Notes under the pieces: generated by a model
Databases searched by the model: none
What the model saw: only the letters and a program-made list of their open reading frames with translations
Told to the model about the DNA's origin: nothing
Virus record (IMG/VR): IMGVR_UViG_3300009130_000016
Location: 18,902-82,901 of that record
DNA from: a virus
DNA: 64,000 bases
Strand: one strand, 5' to 3'
Translations under genes and position numbers: made by a program
Part shown: piece by piece, positions 26,548 to 34,140 of the stretch
Layout of the letters: every line of letters begins with the position of its first letter
Position numbering within the stretch: position 1 is the first letter of the stretch

Positions 26548-27001
26548 CGATCTTACTAGTTATGTTATCAATTTTAACCTCAATTAACTCTTTGAGGTTT
26601 CTAACTTCTTGACCTAAGGACTCTGTGTTATTTTTTTGATTGTCAATAGTCTTGTCGCTCAGTGTTTTTTGAGTTTCAATAAGCTTGTCAATTGTTTGGT
26701 TAAGATCAGATAATACTTGAAGGTTTTCTTTATCGTTTTCACGAATATATTCATTTAACTCTTCTAGTTTTTCATCTTTTTGTTTAATTGCTTTTTCTAA
26801 AAACACATCTTTTTCTTTAATTGTTTTCTCAATTAAAATGTCTTTAGCTTTAATTATCTTATCTTTCAGTTTCAGTTGTTTCACTAACCAAACTATAGAC
26901 ATACCCATTAGTACAGCTGTTATCCCAAGCTTTGCTAATTCTCCCCAAACATCAACTGATGAAGGTGTGGATGTGACTTCTAATAAAAGGATTGATAACA
27001 T
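26537..27001 (-). CDS. Membrane-anchored coiled-coil protein, possible spanin-like
   Basis: 154 residues. One N-terminal hydrophobic helix (LAKLGITAVLMGMSIVWLV), then a long charged coiled coil with KDKIIKAKDILIEKTIKEKD-type heptads to the C-terminus. One membrane anchor plus a coiled coil is the layout of inner-membrane spanins, but also of other phage membrane proteins. It stands alone on the minus strand together with a tiny overlapping gene. Confidence 0.6.
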   Translation of the reverse strand: MLSILLLEVTSTPSSVDVWGELAKLGITAVLMGMSIVWLVKQLKLKDKIIKAKDILIEKTIKEKDVFLEKAIKQKDEKLEELNEYIRENDKENLQVLSDLNQTIDKLIETQKTLSDKTIDNQKNNTESLGQEVRNLKELIEVKIDNITSKIDGK

Positions 27002-27067
27002 TTTTTAAGTGTTTAATTATATTTATTCGCAAATATTGTAAAACTTGCTAAGAAACAGAAAAAATAG

Positions 27068-27084
27068 ATATTTATAATTAAAAT
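27068..27084 (+). promoter_or_regulatory. Late-promoter motif
   Basis: ATATTTATAATTAAAAT, 47 bases before the start at 27115. A small hairpin (TAGGT/ACCTA) lies in the leader. Confidence 0.6.
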
Positions 27085-27114
27085 AGGTGGAACTACCTAC
27101 AAACAAAAAAATAT

Positions 27115-28674
27115 ATGGGTTTACTTAATGAGAATCAAGTTAAAATGCAATTAATGGCAGGTGTCATTAGTGAAAACCGTTTTGACGAATTAATGAAGCA
27201 AATTAAATCAGAAAAAGAAGCTTCTGATCAATACGAAGAAGATAAAGAAGAGCTTTATGGTCTTAATGAAAATGAAATAGATCCAATAGCAAGAGCTAAG
27301 ACGGATGCAGCAGAATCTTACAATTGGTTAGAAGATGCTATTGAGTATGTTGGTGGAAAAAAAGAATGGGAGGCATTAAGTGTTTCAGACAAAGAAGAGG
27401 TAAAATCATTTATGAAAAATGGTCAACGTTCTGATTTGAACGAATCGGTTAATCCAGAGGTCATGAAAAACCTTGTGACTCATTTAAGTACAGAGAAAAA
27501 TGCTGCTGATGAGTATGAAAGAGAAAAGGAAGAGATATACGGTCTTCATGAAGGGGTTGACATAAGTGCTATGAACAAGCTTATGAGTCAGATTAAAAAC
27601 GAGAAAGAAGCTTTTGATGAGTACGAGAAAGAGAGAGATGATATGTACCTGCAAGAAGGTCATGTTTTCAAATCAACTATTTTGAGAGAAAGTGTAGAAG
27701 AACAAGTTGTAGAAGGTGATAAGTTTTCTGATTTTCTTAGAACAGAATATGGTGATACACCAGCTCCACAAGAAGTTGCCGAGGCAATTGTTAATTGGGC
27801 TAATAACTATATGACAAGTGATCAAGACGCAGATTTCGAAGGTGTTTCTGAATATATGAATGATGATATCTGGGCTCTTATGAAAGATGATGTTTCTGAA
27901 AACTATATGTCTGAGCTTAGAGCTTTTGTTAGTCAACAACAAAATGGTGTTGATGAGCAAATAGGAATTAAGCCAAAAGATGACATTGACACAGAAATGG
28001 GTGGAATCGAACCTTCTTTAAAAGAAGATGAGGTAAACGAGAGTCAAGGTGACCAAATTTTAAAAAAAAAATTAGACAACGTTTTTGCAGCAGCAATTCA
28101 AAGTCTTCCAGGAATGCTTAAAAAAGCTGACAAGGATAGAGACGGTAAATTAGAATTAACAGGAGAGCCACAATTAAATGAGCAATATCTTAATGAGGTG
28201 TTGGGCCTTGGGTTGGTGGCTGCTAACTTAGCATTATCGGCTCCTGGAATTGTAGGTCTTGCAGGTAAGTTGATTAAAGGAATGGGTAGTATACCAGGAA
28301 TGAATATCAATGCATTAAAAACTGCTGGTGATGCTGTTTCTAAATTCGGAAAGGATTGGCAAGCGAAACACATGAAGGCTATTGAGGTTATTCTTAGAAA
28401 GTTCATGCCAAACGCTGACGAGAAAACAATTGAAAGAGGATCAAAAGCTGTTTTTATTGTTATTATGGCTTCATTGGCTATATCAGGAGGTGTTGTAGCA
28501 GGGACAGGTTCTGAAGCTGAAGCGGTTAATTCTGCTGTTGGTGTTGGTAAAACTGCAGGAGGCATAAACAAGACTAAAGATTTAGGTCTTCAATTAGCTA
28601 AAGCAGATACTTCTGATTGGAAAAGTAAACTTTCAGGATTGTTACCTTTCGCAATAGGTAAAGTTTTCGGTTAA
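27115..28674 (+). CDS. Virion protein with three internal repeats and hydrophobic C-terminus
   Basis: 519 residues. Residues near 29-50, 122-143 and 157-178 carry the same segment: IKSEKEASDQYEEDKEELYG, LSTEKNAADEYEREKEEIYG, IKNEKEAFDEYEKERDDMY. The C-terminal third has two hydrophobic segments (LGLVAANLALSAPGIVGLAG and VFIVIMASLAISGGVVAG). An EF-hand-like DKDRDGKLEL sits near residue 340. The late-promoter motif upstream and neighbouring baseplate genes suggest a virion protein, perhaps membrane-active on injection. No known family. Confidence 0.65.
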   Translation: MGLLNENQVKMQLMAGVISENRFDELMKQIKSEKEASDQYEEDKEELYGLNENEIDPIARAKTDAAESYNWLEDAIEYVGGKKEWEALSVSDKEEVKSFMKNGQRSDLNESVNPEVMKNLVTHLSTEKNAADEYEREKEEIYGLHEGVDISAMNKLMSQIKNEKEAFDEYEKERDDMYLQEGHVFKSTILRESVEEQVVEGDKFSDFLRTEYGDTPAPQEVAEAIVNWANNYMTSDQDADFEGVSEYMNDDIWALMKDDVSENYMSELRAFVSQQQNGVDEQIGIKPKDDIDTEMGGIEPSLKEDEVNESQGDQILKKKLDNVFAAAIQSLPGMLKKADKDRDGKLELTGEPQLNEQYLNEVLGLGLVAANLALSAPGIVGLAGKLIKGMGSIPGMNINALKTAGDAVSKFGKDWQAKHMKAIEVILRKFMPNADEKTIERGSKAVFIVIMASLAISGGVVAGTGSEAEAVNSAVGVGKTAGGINKTKDLGLQLAKADTSDWKSKLSGLLPFAIGKVFG

Positions 28675-29120
28675 TGGCAAAAAGAAGAGTAAGGAAATAT
28701 AAACCTAGAGCTCCAAGGAAAAGAAGAACACCTGAAGAGAAAGAAGCTTTTTTAAAAGCCAAAGCTCTTGAGATGTCCGAGAAAAAGACTTGGCCAGAAT
28801 TGGAGTTTGAAAAAATGTTGAATGAATTAGGAGTTGAGTTTAGGACTCAAGAGATAGTTGGAGGGAAGATATTTGATTTTTATATTCCCTCTGAAAATTT
28901 GCTTGTTGAAATAGATGGAGATTATTGGCATGGGAATCCTAGTGTTTACAAGAGGCCAAATAAGATGCAGAATACCAACAGGAAGAACGATAGAAGGAAA
29001 ACTCTTATCGCAGAAAATGAAGGGTACAAAATATCAAGAGTTTGGGAATCTGATTTAAAAGATAATTACGGAGTACAAAAAGGAAGGTTTAAGAGAATAT
29101 TAAAATGGAAGAAAGATTAG
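28674..29120 (+). CDS. Vsr/DUF559-type endonuclease
   Basis: 148 residues. The first 25 residues are very basic (DNA contact). The nuclease core is TWPELEFEKMLNELGVEFRTQEIVGGKIFDFYIP then LLVEIDGDYWHGN, and KTLIAENEGYKISRVWESD, as in Vsr-like and DUF559 PD-(D/E)XK nucleases. Starts at TAATG, overlapping the stop of the structural gene before it. A free-standing homing endonuclease or a repair/packaging nuclease are both possible. Confidence 0.8.
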   Translation: MAKRRVRKYKPRAPRKRRTPEEKEAFLKAKALEMSEKKTWPELEFEKMLNELGVEFRTQEIVGGKIFDFYIPSENLLVEIDGDYWHGNPSVYKRPNKMQNTNRKNDRRKTLIAENEGYKISRVWESDLKDNYGVQKGRFKRILKWKKD

Positions 29121-29458
29121 TTCAAATAATTAGGGAAGAAGTTGCCGATTTTATTAACACATTGGATTCTCACTTGGAAGACTCTGAGGAAAGGCTTAAC
29201 AACAAAATTGATTTCATCAAGAAAACTTATGGTTCTATTCCAAAGGATAGGCCAGAAGAGAAAAAGATGAGAGATGCTGAAAGAAAGGATGCAGAAGCAG
29301 AATTGAAAGACGTTAAGGATATGGAGAAAGAGATGGAAGATAAAGCTGCTGAGTTGGAGAAAGCTGAAAAAGAAGCTGGATCTGAAATAACAAATTCTAA
29401 CATTCTAAATTCTCCGAGCACACAAACTACAACAACTGCAATAACAGGCAGTATATAA
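29105..29458 (+). CDS. Coiled-coil protein
   Basis: 117 residues. Overlaps the nuclease gene by 16 bases. Residues 1-90 are highly charged coiled coil (DMEKEMEDKAAELEKAEKEAG); the tail is Ser/Thr/Asn-rich (PSTQTTTTAITG). No family recognised. Likely a small structural or chaperone protein. Confidence 0.6.
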   Translation: MEERLVQIIREEVADFINTLDSHLEDSEERLNNKIDFIKKTYGSIPKDRPEEKKMRDAERKDAEAELKDVKDMEKEMEDKAAELEKAEKEAGSEITNSNILNSPSTQTTTTAITGSI

Positions 29459-29494
29459 TAATTACTTTTGTTTACTTTAATTTTTTTTGTAAGT

Positions 29495-29511
29495 ATATTT
29501 ATTTACGAACA
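29495..29511 (+). promoter_or_regulatory. Late-promoter motif
   Basis: ATATTTATTTACGAACA, 38 bases before the start at 29533. Only the core is conserved. Confidence 0.45.
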
Positions 29512-29532
29512 GAAATTATTAAAGTATAAATT

Positions 29533-30573
29533 ATGAACGACAGAAAAATCGTTGTGGGTGGTAATAAAGACATTAACACACACGAACCTAAAGCACCGAT
29601 GTTTTCAGCTGAAGAAATTGCAGCAATGAAAGCAGCAGCTTCAGCATCTGGACAAGACACATCAGGTCTTGATAACATGGCGGTTGCACCTACAGTTAAT
29701 ACTGCTGATCCAATTGTTCAGCAACCAGCACCACAGCCTGTGCAACAAATACAACAGCCAATTCAGCAACAAATTCAGCAAGAGGCTAAAAGTGCACAAG
29801 TTCCAAATGAATTCTTAGAAACTGAATTTGAAATTCCAACAGAAACTGTTGTTTTACCATCAGGAGGTATTTTCTACCCAGGTGGACAAACACAGGTTGT
29901 TATCAAGTATCTTACTGCAGAAGCAGAGGATATTATCTTTTCTCCAGAGTTAATTAACTCAGGAAAAGTATTGGATGTTCTTCTTAGTGAGGGAATTGTT
30001 AATAGCTATGGGCTTAAGACAGAAGACATGTTGGTTGCAGACAGGAATGCGATTATACTTGAACTTCGTAAAACTGGTTTTGGTTCTGACTATGAAGTCG
30101 GAGATCAATCTTGTCCAAGTTGTAGTAAAAAATTTACTCCAACAATTGATTTAGATGAGGTTCAGTACAAAGCTGCATCAGAGGCACCAGATTCAATGGG
30201 AGAGTACACAGTTGTATTGCCTGTTTTGAAAAAAACTATCAAATTCAGATTACTTAATGGAGCAGATGAGAAATTGCTATCTAAAACTGTTTCTACAACT
30301 GGTAAGAGTAAATTGAAGTACAACAAAATGGTTACGCAAAGATATTTACGTCAAATCATGGAAGTTGAGGGGAATCGAGACAAGACTTACATCAATAAAC
30401 TTATCGGTTTTATGCCTCTTAAAGACTCTGCATTCCTTAGAGAATATATCAAGAGGGTTGAGCCAGGTTTTGATTTAAACGTAACTCTAGAATGTCCTCA
30501 CTGTGGACACATTCACGATGAAGAGATTGTATTAAATCCAGTAAAATTGTTTTATCCAGATGCTAATTTTTAA
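29533..30573 (+). CDS. Baseplate protein of the T4 gp26/gp51 family, with zinc ribbon
   Basis: 346 residues. The first 100 are disordered and Gln/Pro/Ala-rich (QPAPQPVQQIQQPIQQQIQQ). The folded part begins LETEFEIPTETVVLPSGGIFYPGG and has LTAEAEDIIFSPELINSGKVLDVLL, typical of T4-type baseplate assembly proteins. Two Cys pairs (CPSC near 198 and CPHCGH near 329) look like a zinc site. The next gene is a diverged paralogue. Probably needed for baseplate hub assembly. Confidence 0.78.
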   Translation: MNDRKIVVGGNKDINTHEPKAPMFSAEEIAAMKAAASASGQDTSGLDNMAVAPTVNTADPIVQQPAPQPVQQIQQPIQQQIQQEAKSAQVPNEFLETEFEIPTETVVLPSGGIFYPGGQTQVVIKYLTAEAEDIIFSPELINSGKVLDVLLSEGIVNSYGLKTEDMLVADRNAIILELRKTGFGSDYEVGDQSCPSCSKKFTPTIDLDEVQYKAASEAPDSMGEYTVVLPVLKKTIKFRLLNGADEKLLSKTVSTTGKSKLKYNKMVTQRYLRQIMEVEGNRDKTYINKLIGFMPLKDSAFLREYIKRVEPGFDLNVTLECPHCGHIHDEEIVLNPVKLFYPDANF

Positions 30574-30594
30574 TTGGCCAATAAATTAAATAGA

Positions 30595-30619
30595 AAGCAG
30601 GCTTAGGTCTGCTTTTTTT
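30595..30619 (+). terminator. Hairpin just before the second gp26/gp51-like gene
   Basis: AAGCAG (30595-30600) pairs with CTGCTT (30609-30614), followed by T7. It ends four bases before the ATG at 30624, so it may act as a terminator/attenuator and could also affect initiation at the next gene. Confidence 0.7.
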
Positions 30620-30623
30620 CGTT

Positions 30624-31610
30624 ATGGGGAAATTAGATTTAAATGAAATATTTAGTAGGACTTTTGATAAAATCAACCTACCGTCTAAGGGTGAGTTTTA
30701 CAAAGATAATTTGTCCTCTTTTAAAATAAGGTATTTAAGTGGTATCGAGGAAAAGGTTCTAACAAGTGATTTTTTAACCAAGAGTGGAGAGGCGTTAGAA
30801 ATGGTTCTTAGTAATGTTATCTTGGATGATTTTGATGTTAGAGATTTGGTTATATCCGATATGCAGGGTATAATGATATTCCTTTATTCAACAGCGTATG
30901 GCGATATCATCCCTTATCAAATGAAATGCCCAAGCTGTAGCTATGAAGATGAATTAAGTGTTAGGTTGTCTGACATAGACTTTAAGAAGTCGGAGTACAA
31001 GCCTATGAGTGGGAAGTTTATGTATTATGCTCCAATGAAGCAAAATTTCCTGTCTAGCGTTCACACTCCAAAAGTGTTGACTCAAGAGAATGGTGAAAAG
31101 TTTGTTGAGTTTGTTCTGTCACCGATCACTTTCGGTAAAGAACTAGACATGAAAAAGAAAGGTGTTGACAATAAAGGGATTAACAAAATAATAAGTTCAA
31201 TAAAGAGTATCGGAGGTGTGACAGATGTTGAGTATATTGAAAATTCTGTAAAAAGAATGAATATGCAAGACTTTAAGAGGCTTCGTGAGTTCTCTGATAG
31301 AAATGAAATGGCATTGGAAGATAAAATTTCTGTTGTTTGCCCTGCTTGTGGACATGAACATAAATTTCAAGTAAACTTTGGATATGACTTTTTGAAATTG
31401 CCAGAGAAACACAGGGAGAACATTATGGAAGAATGTTTTCTGATCTCTCATTATTCAGAATCAGGTATGGACTTCCAACAAGCAATGAACCTCCCTATCA
31501 CAGAGAGAAGGTGGTATTTGCAAAGGATAAGTGAAGAACTTGAGAAGAAAAGAGAAGCTGAGAAAAAGGCTGCAGATGCAGCGAAATCAGGAGGCGGTGG
31601 TAGAAGATAG
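30624..31610 (+). CDS. Second gp26/gp51-family baseplate protein (paralogue)
   Basis: 328 residues. Same plan as the protein before it: INLPSKGEFYKDN near the start (compare VVLPSGGIFYPGG), YLSGIEEKVLTSDFLTKSG, then CPSC near 107 and CPACGHEH near 242, and an LKLPEK C-terminal segment. The C-terminus has LPITERRWYLQRISEELEKKREAEKK. A tandem duplication that diverged; T4 has two related baseplate assembly proteins (gp26, gp51) of the same family. Confidence 0.75.
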   Translation: MGKLDLNEIFSRTFDKINLPSKGEFYKDNLSSFKIRYLSGIEEKVLTSDFLTKSGEALEMVLSNVILDDFDVRDLVISDMQGIMIFLYSTAYGDIIPYQMKCPSCSYEDELSVRLSDIDFKKSEYKPMSGKFMYYAPMKQNFLSSVHTPKVLTQENGEKFVEFVLSPITFGKELDMKKKGVDNKGINKIISSIKSIGGVTDVEYIENSVKRMNMQDFKRLREFSDRNEMALEDKISVVCPACGHEHKFQVNFGYDFLKLPEKHRENIMEECFLISHYSESGMDFQQAMNLPITERRWYLQRISEELEKKREAEKKAADAAKSGGGGRR

Positions 31611-31659
31611 AACTTTTAATTGGACTTTCTCGTTATAACACTAGAATCAAAATTGCCAA

Positions 31660-31676
31660 CTATTTATCTAAAATAA
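31660..31676 (+). promoter_or_regulatory. Late-promoter motif
   Basis: CTATTTATCTAAAATAA, 22 bases before the start at 31682. Confidence 0.6.
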
Positions 31677-31681
31677 ATATT

Positions 31682-33400
31682 ATGTCAGATAAAATAGAAA
31701 AATCAGAGGAATTAAGAAATAAAATCAATGAGTCTTTGAAGAGGATTGAGGAAGTTAGTTTCATTAAGAAAATAAAAAATGGCATCAAAGATATTGTATC
31801 TTCTTTTGATAGCCATGAGAAGATAGTTTTCGATAAATTGAAGAATAAGGATTCTGCTGCTACTAAGAAGTATCTTGACTTTAACAGGGGTGGGATGGAT
31901 GACAAAACCATTAAGGTGGTTGAGAAGGTTATTAAGTTGAAACAGCAAGAAGAAAAGGTTAATAAAGCTGAAAAACAATCAAGGGGAGACACTAGCAAAT
32001 CAAATAAATCTAGTGTAATGGTTTATCTGGGTGGAGATTCATGGAAACTAAACGGAAACCACATTGAAAACCTTATTATTTATAAACCTGGAGTAAATCC
32101 GAAAGAGACTCTTGAAAACTATGATTGGTCAAATGGTGCAATGTCTTGGTTGGCAAAAGCTAAATTTAGTGCAAAGTATTTGTCAATTGATTTATCACAA
32201 GAAATGGTTGACGTGTTTGTAGGAGAGTGGAATGGTGGTGCATTTAGAGGAAATATATTCACTGATTACGGAATCGGTAGAATACAAGCCAAAGAAGGTG
32301 ATTCTAAATTTAGAGCAGGAATTTTTAGTGGGAAGACTCTTAGAATTAATTACACTAATTGGATGACAAGTCCATATAATTTTGCTGGTAGAAAAATAGA
32401 TCACACAGAAGAAGGGATTCTTGGTTTACCAAATACAACAAGTACTCAAGAAGTTGATCACAATGGTATTCATTTAATACAAGTTCCAAACGGTTATACA
32501 ATCGAATTCAAAACAGAAGATGATGAGTTCATAAATGCTGTGAGGGTTGTTAAGAGAATGGATGCAAGAAACACGGACTTTGTGTTTTCTGATGTGAACA
32601 CTGGAAATCAAGTCACTGTTCTTTGGGATGACATGAGAAAGAGTTTTAATAAATTTTATCTTAAGCCAGGGAAGGTGTTTAACATTCCTGGGTTGTTTGA
32701 AACTAGAGAGCCGATAGGTACAATAGAAATAAAGAAATCATCTGCTGTAAGCAGAAAGTCAATTGGTCAAGCATATCAAAAACAAAAAGGCGGAGGATTA
32801 ACTAAAATTAAGTTTGGTAGTAAATTCCCCGTTTTAGGAAAAGTGGGATTAAAAGGAGAGTTTAATATTTTGAACTTCAACAAGATTCTATCTAAAGATC
32901 CTGAGGCATTACATTTCATTAAGATGTTTCAAAAAGACCTTGAAGGTGGTGGTGGTATTTTCACTTCTCATATGAACAAGGTGAAAGATGCAATTGTTAA
33001 TCGAGATAAATACAAAAGAGAAGTTGGTTACGGTAAATATCCATATCTTAAAAGGTTAACCGATAAACAAGGGAGTAAGATAACGGATCCTGATTTAGAT
33101 AAGTCATTAAAATTTATTAGTGACTTCATAGAAAATATTGTTGGAAACGTTGGGAAGGTGAGTAGGAAAACTGGGAATTTTGCAAAAGATGACAAGTCTC
33201 AAGGCGTTTTGTTAAATGCAATGAAAAAGGCATTACACATCACTAAGGAGAAAGAAACTAAAGCTTCTGCTACATCTAAAAGTGCTCCAAAAAGAAATAC
33301 GGTGAGTAACATCATGAAAAATTTAGAGGAATCAGATGTTAGGAGATCTGTCCGTAAAATAATCCAAGAAGAGGATGATGAAACTTTTTTCGGTAAATAG
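31682..33400 (+). CDS. Large virion protein, unknown
   Basis: 572 residues. N-terminal coiled coil (residues 1-110), then a beta-rich domain of about 250 residues with repeated aromatic/Gly strands (WNGGAFRGNIFTDYGIGRIQ, FRAGIFSGKTLRINYTNW), then a Lys-rich helical C-terminus ending in NLEESDVRRSVRKIIQEEDD. No family recognised. Between baseplate and tape-measure genes with its own late motif, so probably a baseplate or tail component. Confidence 0.65.
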   Translation: MSDKIEKSEELRNKINESLKRIEEVSFIKKIKNGIKDIVSSFDSHEKIVFDKLKNKDSAATKKYLDFNRGGMDDKTIKVVEKVIKLKQQEEKVNKAEKQSRGDTSKSNKSSVMVYLGGDSWKLNGNHIENLIIYKPGVNPKETLENYDWSNGAMSWLAKAKFSAKYLSIDLSQEMVDVFVGEWNGGAFRGNIFTDYGIGRIQAKEGDSKFRAGIFSGKTLRINYTNWMTSPYNFAGRKIDHTEEGILGLPNTTSTQEVDHNGIHLIQVPNGYTIEFKTEDDEFINAVRVVKRMDARNTDFVFSDVNTGNQVTVLWDDMRKSFNKFYLKPGKVFNIPGLFETREPIGTIEIKKSSAVSRKSIGQAYQKQKGGGLTKIKFGSKFPVLGKVGLKGEFNILNFNKILSKDPEALHFIKMFQKDLEGGGGIFTSHMNKVKDAIVNRDKYKREVGYGKYPYLKRLTDKQGSKITDPDLDKSLKFISDFIENIVGNVGKVSRKTGNFAKDDKSQGVLLNAMKKALHITKEKETKASATSKSAPKRNTVSNIMKNLEESDVRRSVRKIIQEEDDETFFGK

Positions 33401-33434
33401 TCGTTAGATATAATAAGGACCAAAATTTACTGAT

Positions 33435-34052
33435 ATGAAAAAGTTATATAGGAAAATGTTATACATACCAATAACTAGAATATTGATTGGTTTATGTCAG
33501 ATATCTTGGTTTTTTTTCATATTGATTAAAGGTAAATCTTTGGTAGATATTTCACAACATTTGTTCGGTTTACCTTGGGCAACAGGATCTTTAGAATTTG
33601 ATGGAACTTTACATTTGGTTGACAAGAGTTTGCTATATGATGAAACAGGCCATTTGACAGCAGCTGCAACCCTTGGGTTCTTTTTATATGTAGCAATATT
33701 GTTTGTTTCTTTGATTTATATGGTTAGGGGTGGATACAAAGTGTTAACATGGCAAACAGGTCCAATTGCGAAATTTAATTCAGATCATGCATGGGAAGAA
33801 ATTAAGGATGGAAGCGTATTTGAATATGTTGCATCTGGAGAGAAATCGTCCGATTATAAAAACATTGATTCCACTCTTAAATATATTAAGAATAAAAATG
33901 TGGGATTGACAAGAGAGAAAGCCACAGATAACCTGATTTCAATAACAGGGGGTTTATCTTTAGCTTCCCATAGTGAGTTGTCTTACATTGATGGAAAGTT
34001 GTCAAGAATGTCTATATCAAATGGTTCAAAATATTTGATGAACAGGAAATAA
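33435..34052 (+). CDS. Membrane protein, two predicted helices
   Basis: 205 residues. A basic N-terminus (MKKLYRKMLYIPITR) precedes IGLCQISWFFFILI; a second helix lies at AATLGFFLYVAILFVSLIYMV. The C-terminal 95 residues are soluble and charged. No recognised family. Terminator immediately after. Position between tail genes suggests it may be incorporated in the virion or act at the membrane in late infection. Confidence 0.6.
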   Translation: MKKLYRKMLYIPITRILIGLCQISWFFFILIKGKSLVDISQHLFGLPWATGSLEFDGTLHLVDKSLLYDETGHLTAAATLGFFLYVAILFVSLIYMVRGGYKVLTWQTGPIAKFNSDHAWEEIKDGSVFEYVASGEKSSDYKNIDSTLKYIKNKNVGLTREKATDNLISITGGLSLASHSELSYIDGKLSRMSISNGSKYLMNRK

Positions 34053-34077
34053 AATAAACTTAAAAATTAATACAGAT

Positions 34078-34110
34078 AAAGCTCCTTTAGATTAGAGGGG
34101 CTTTTTTTTA
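34078..34110 (+). terminator. Terminator before tape-measure gene
   Basis: AAAGCTCCTTT pairs (with one G-U) with AGAGGGGCTTT, loop AGATT, followed by T7. Confidence 0.8.
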
Positions 34111-34114
34111 TGAT

Positions 34115-34131
34115 CTATTTATAAGTAAAAC
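34115..34131 (+). promoter_or_regulatory. Late-promoter motif
   Basis: CTATTTATAAGTAAAAC, 26 bases before the tape-measure start at 34141. One of the best matches; directly after a terminator. Confidence 0.72.
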
Positions 34132-34140
34132 TGTAGATAG

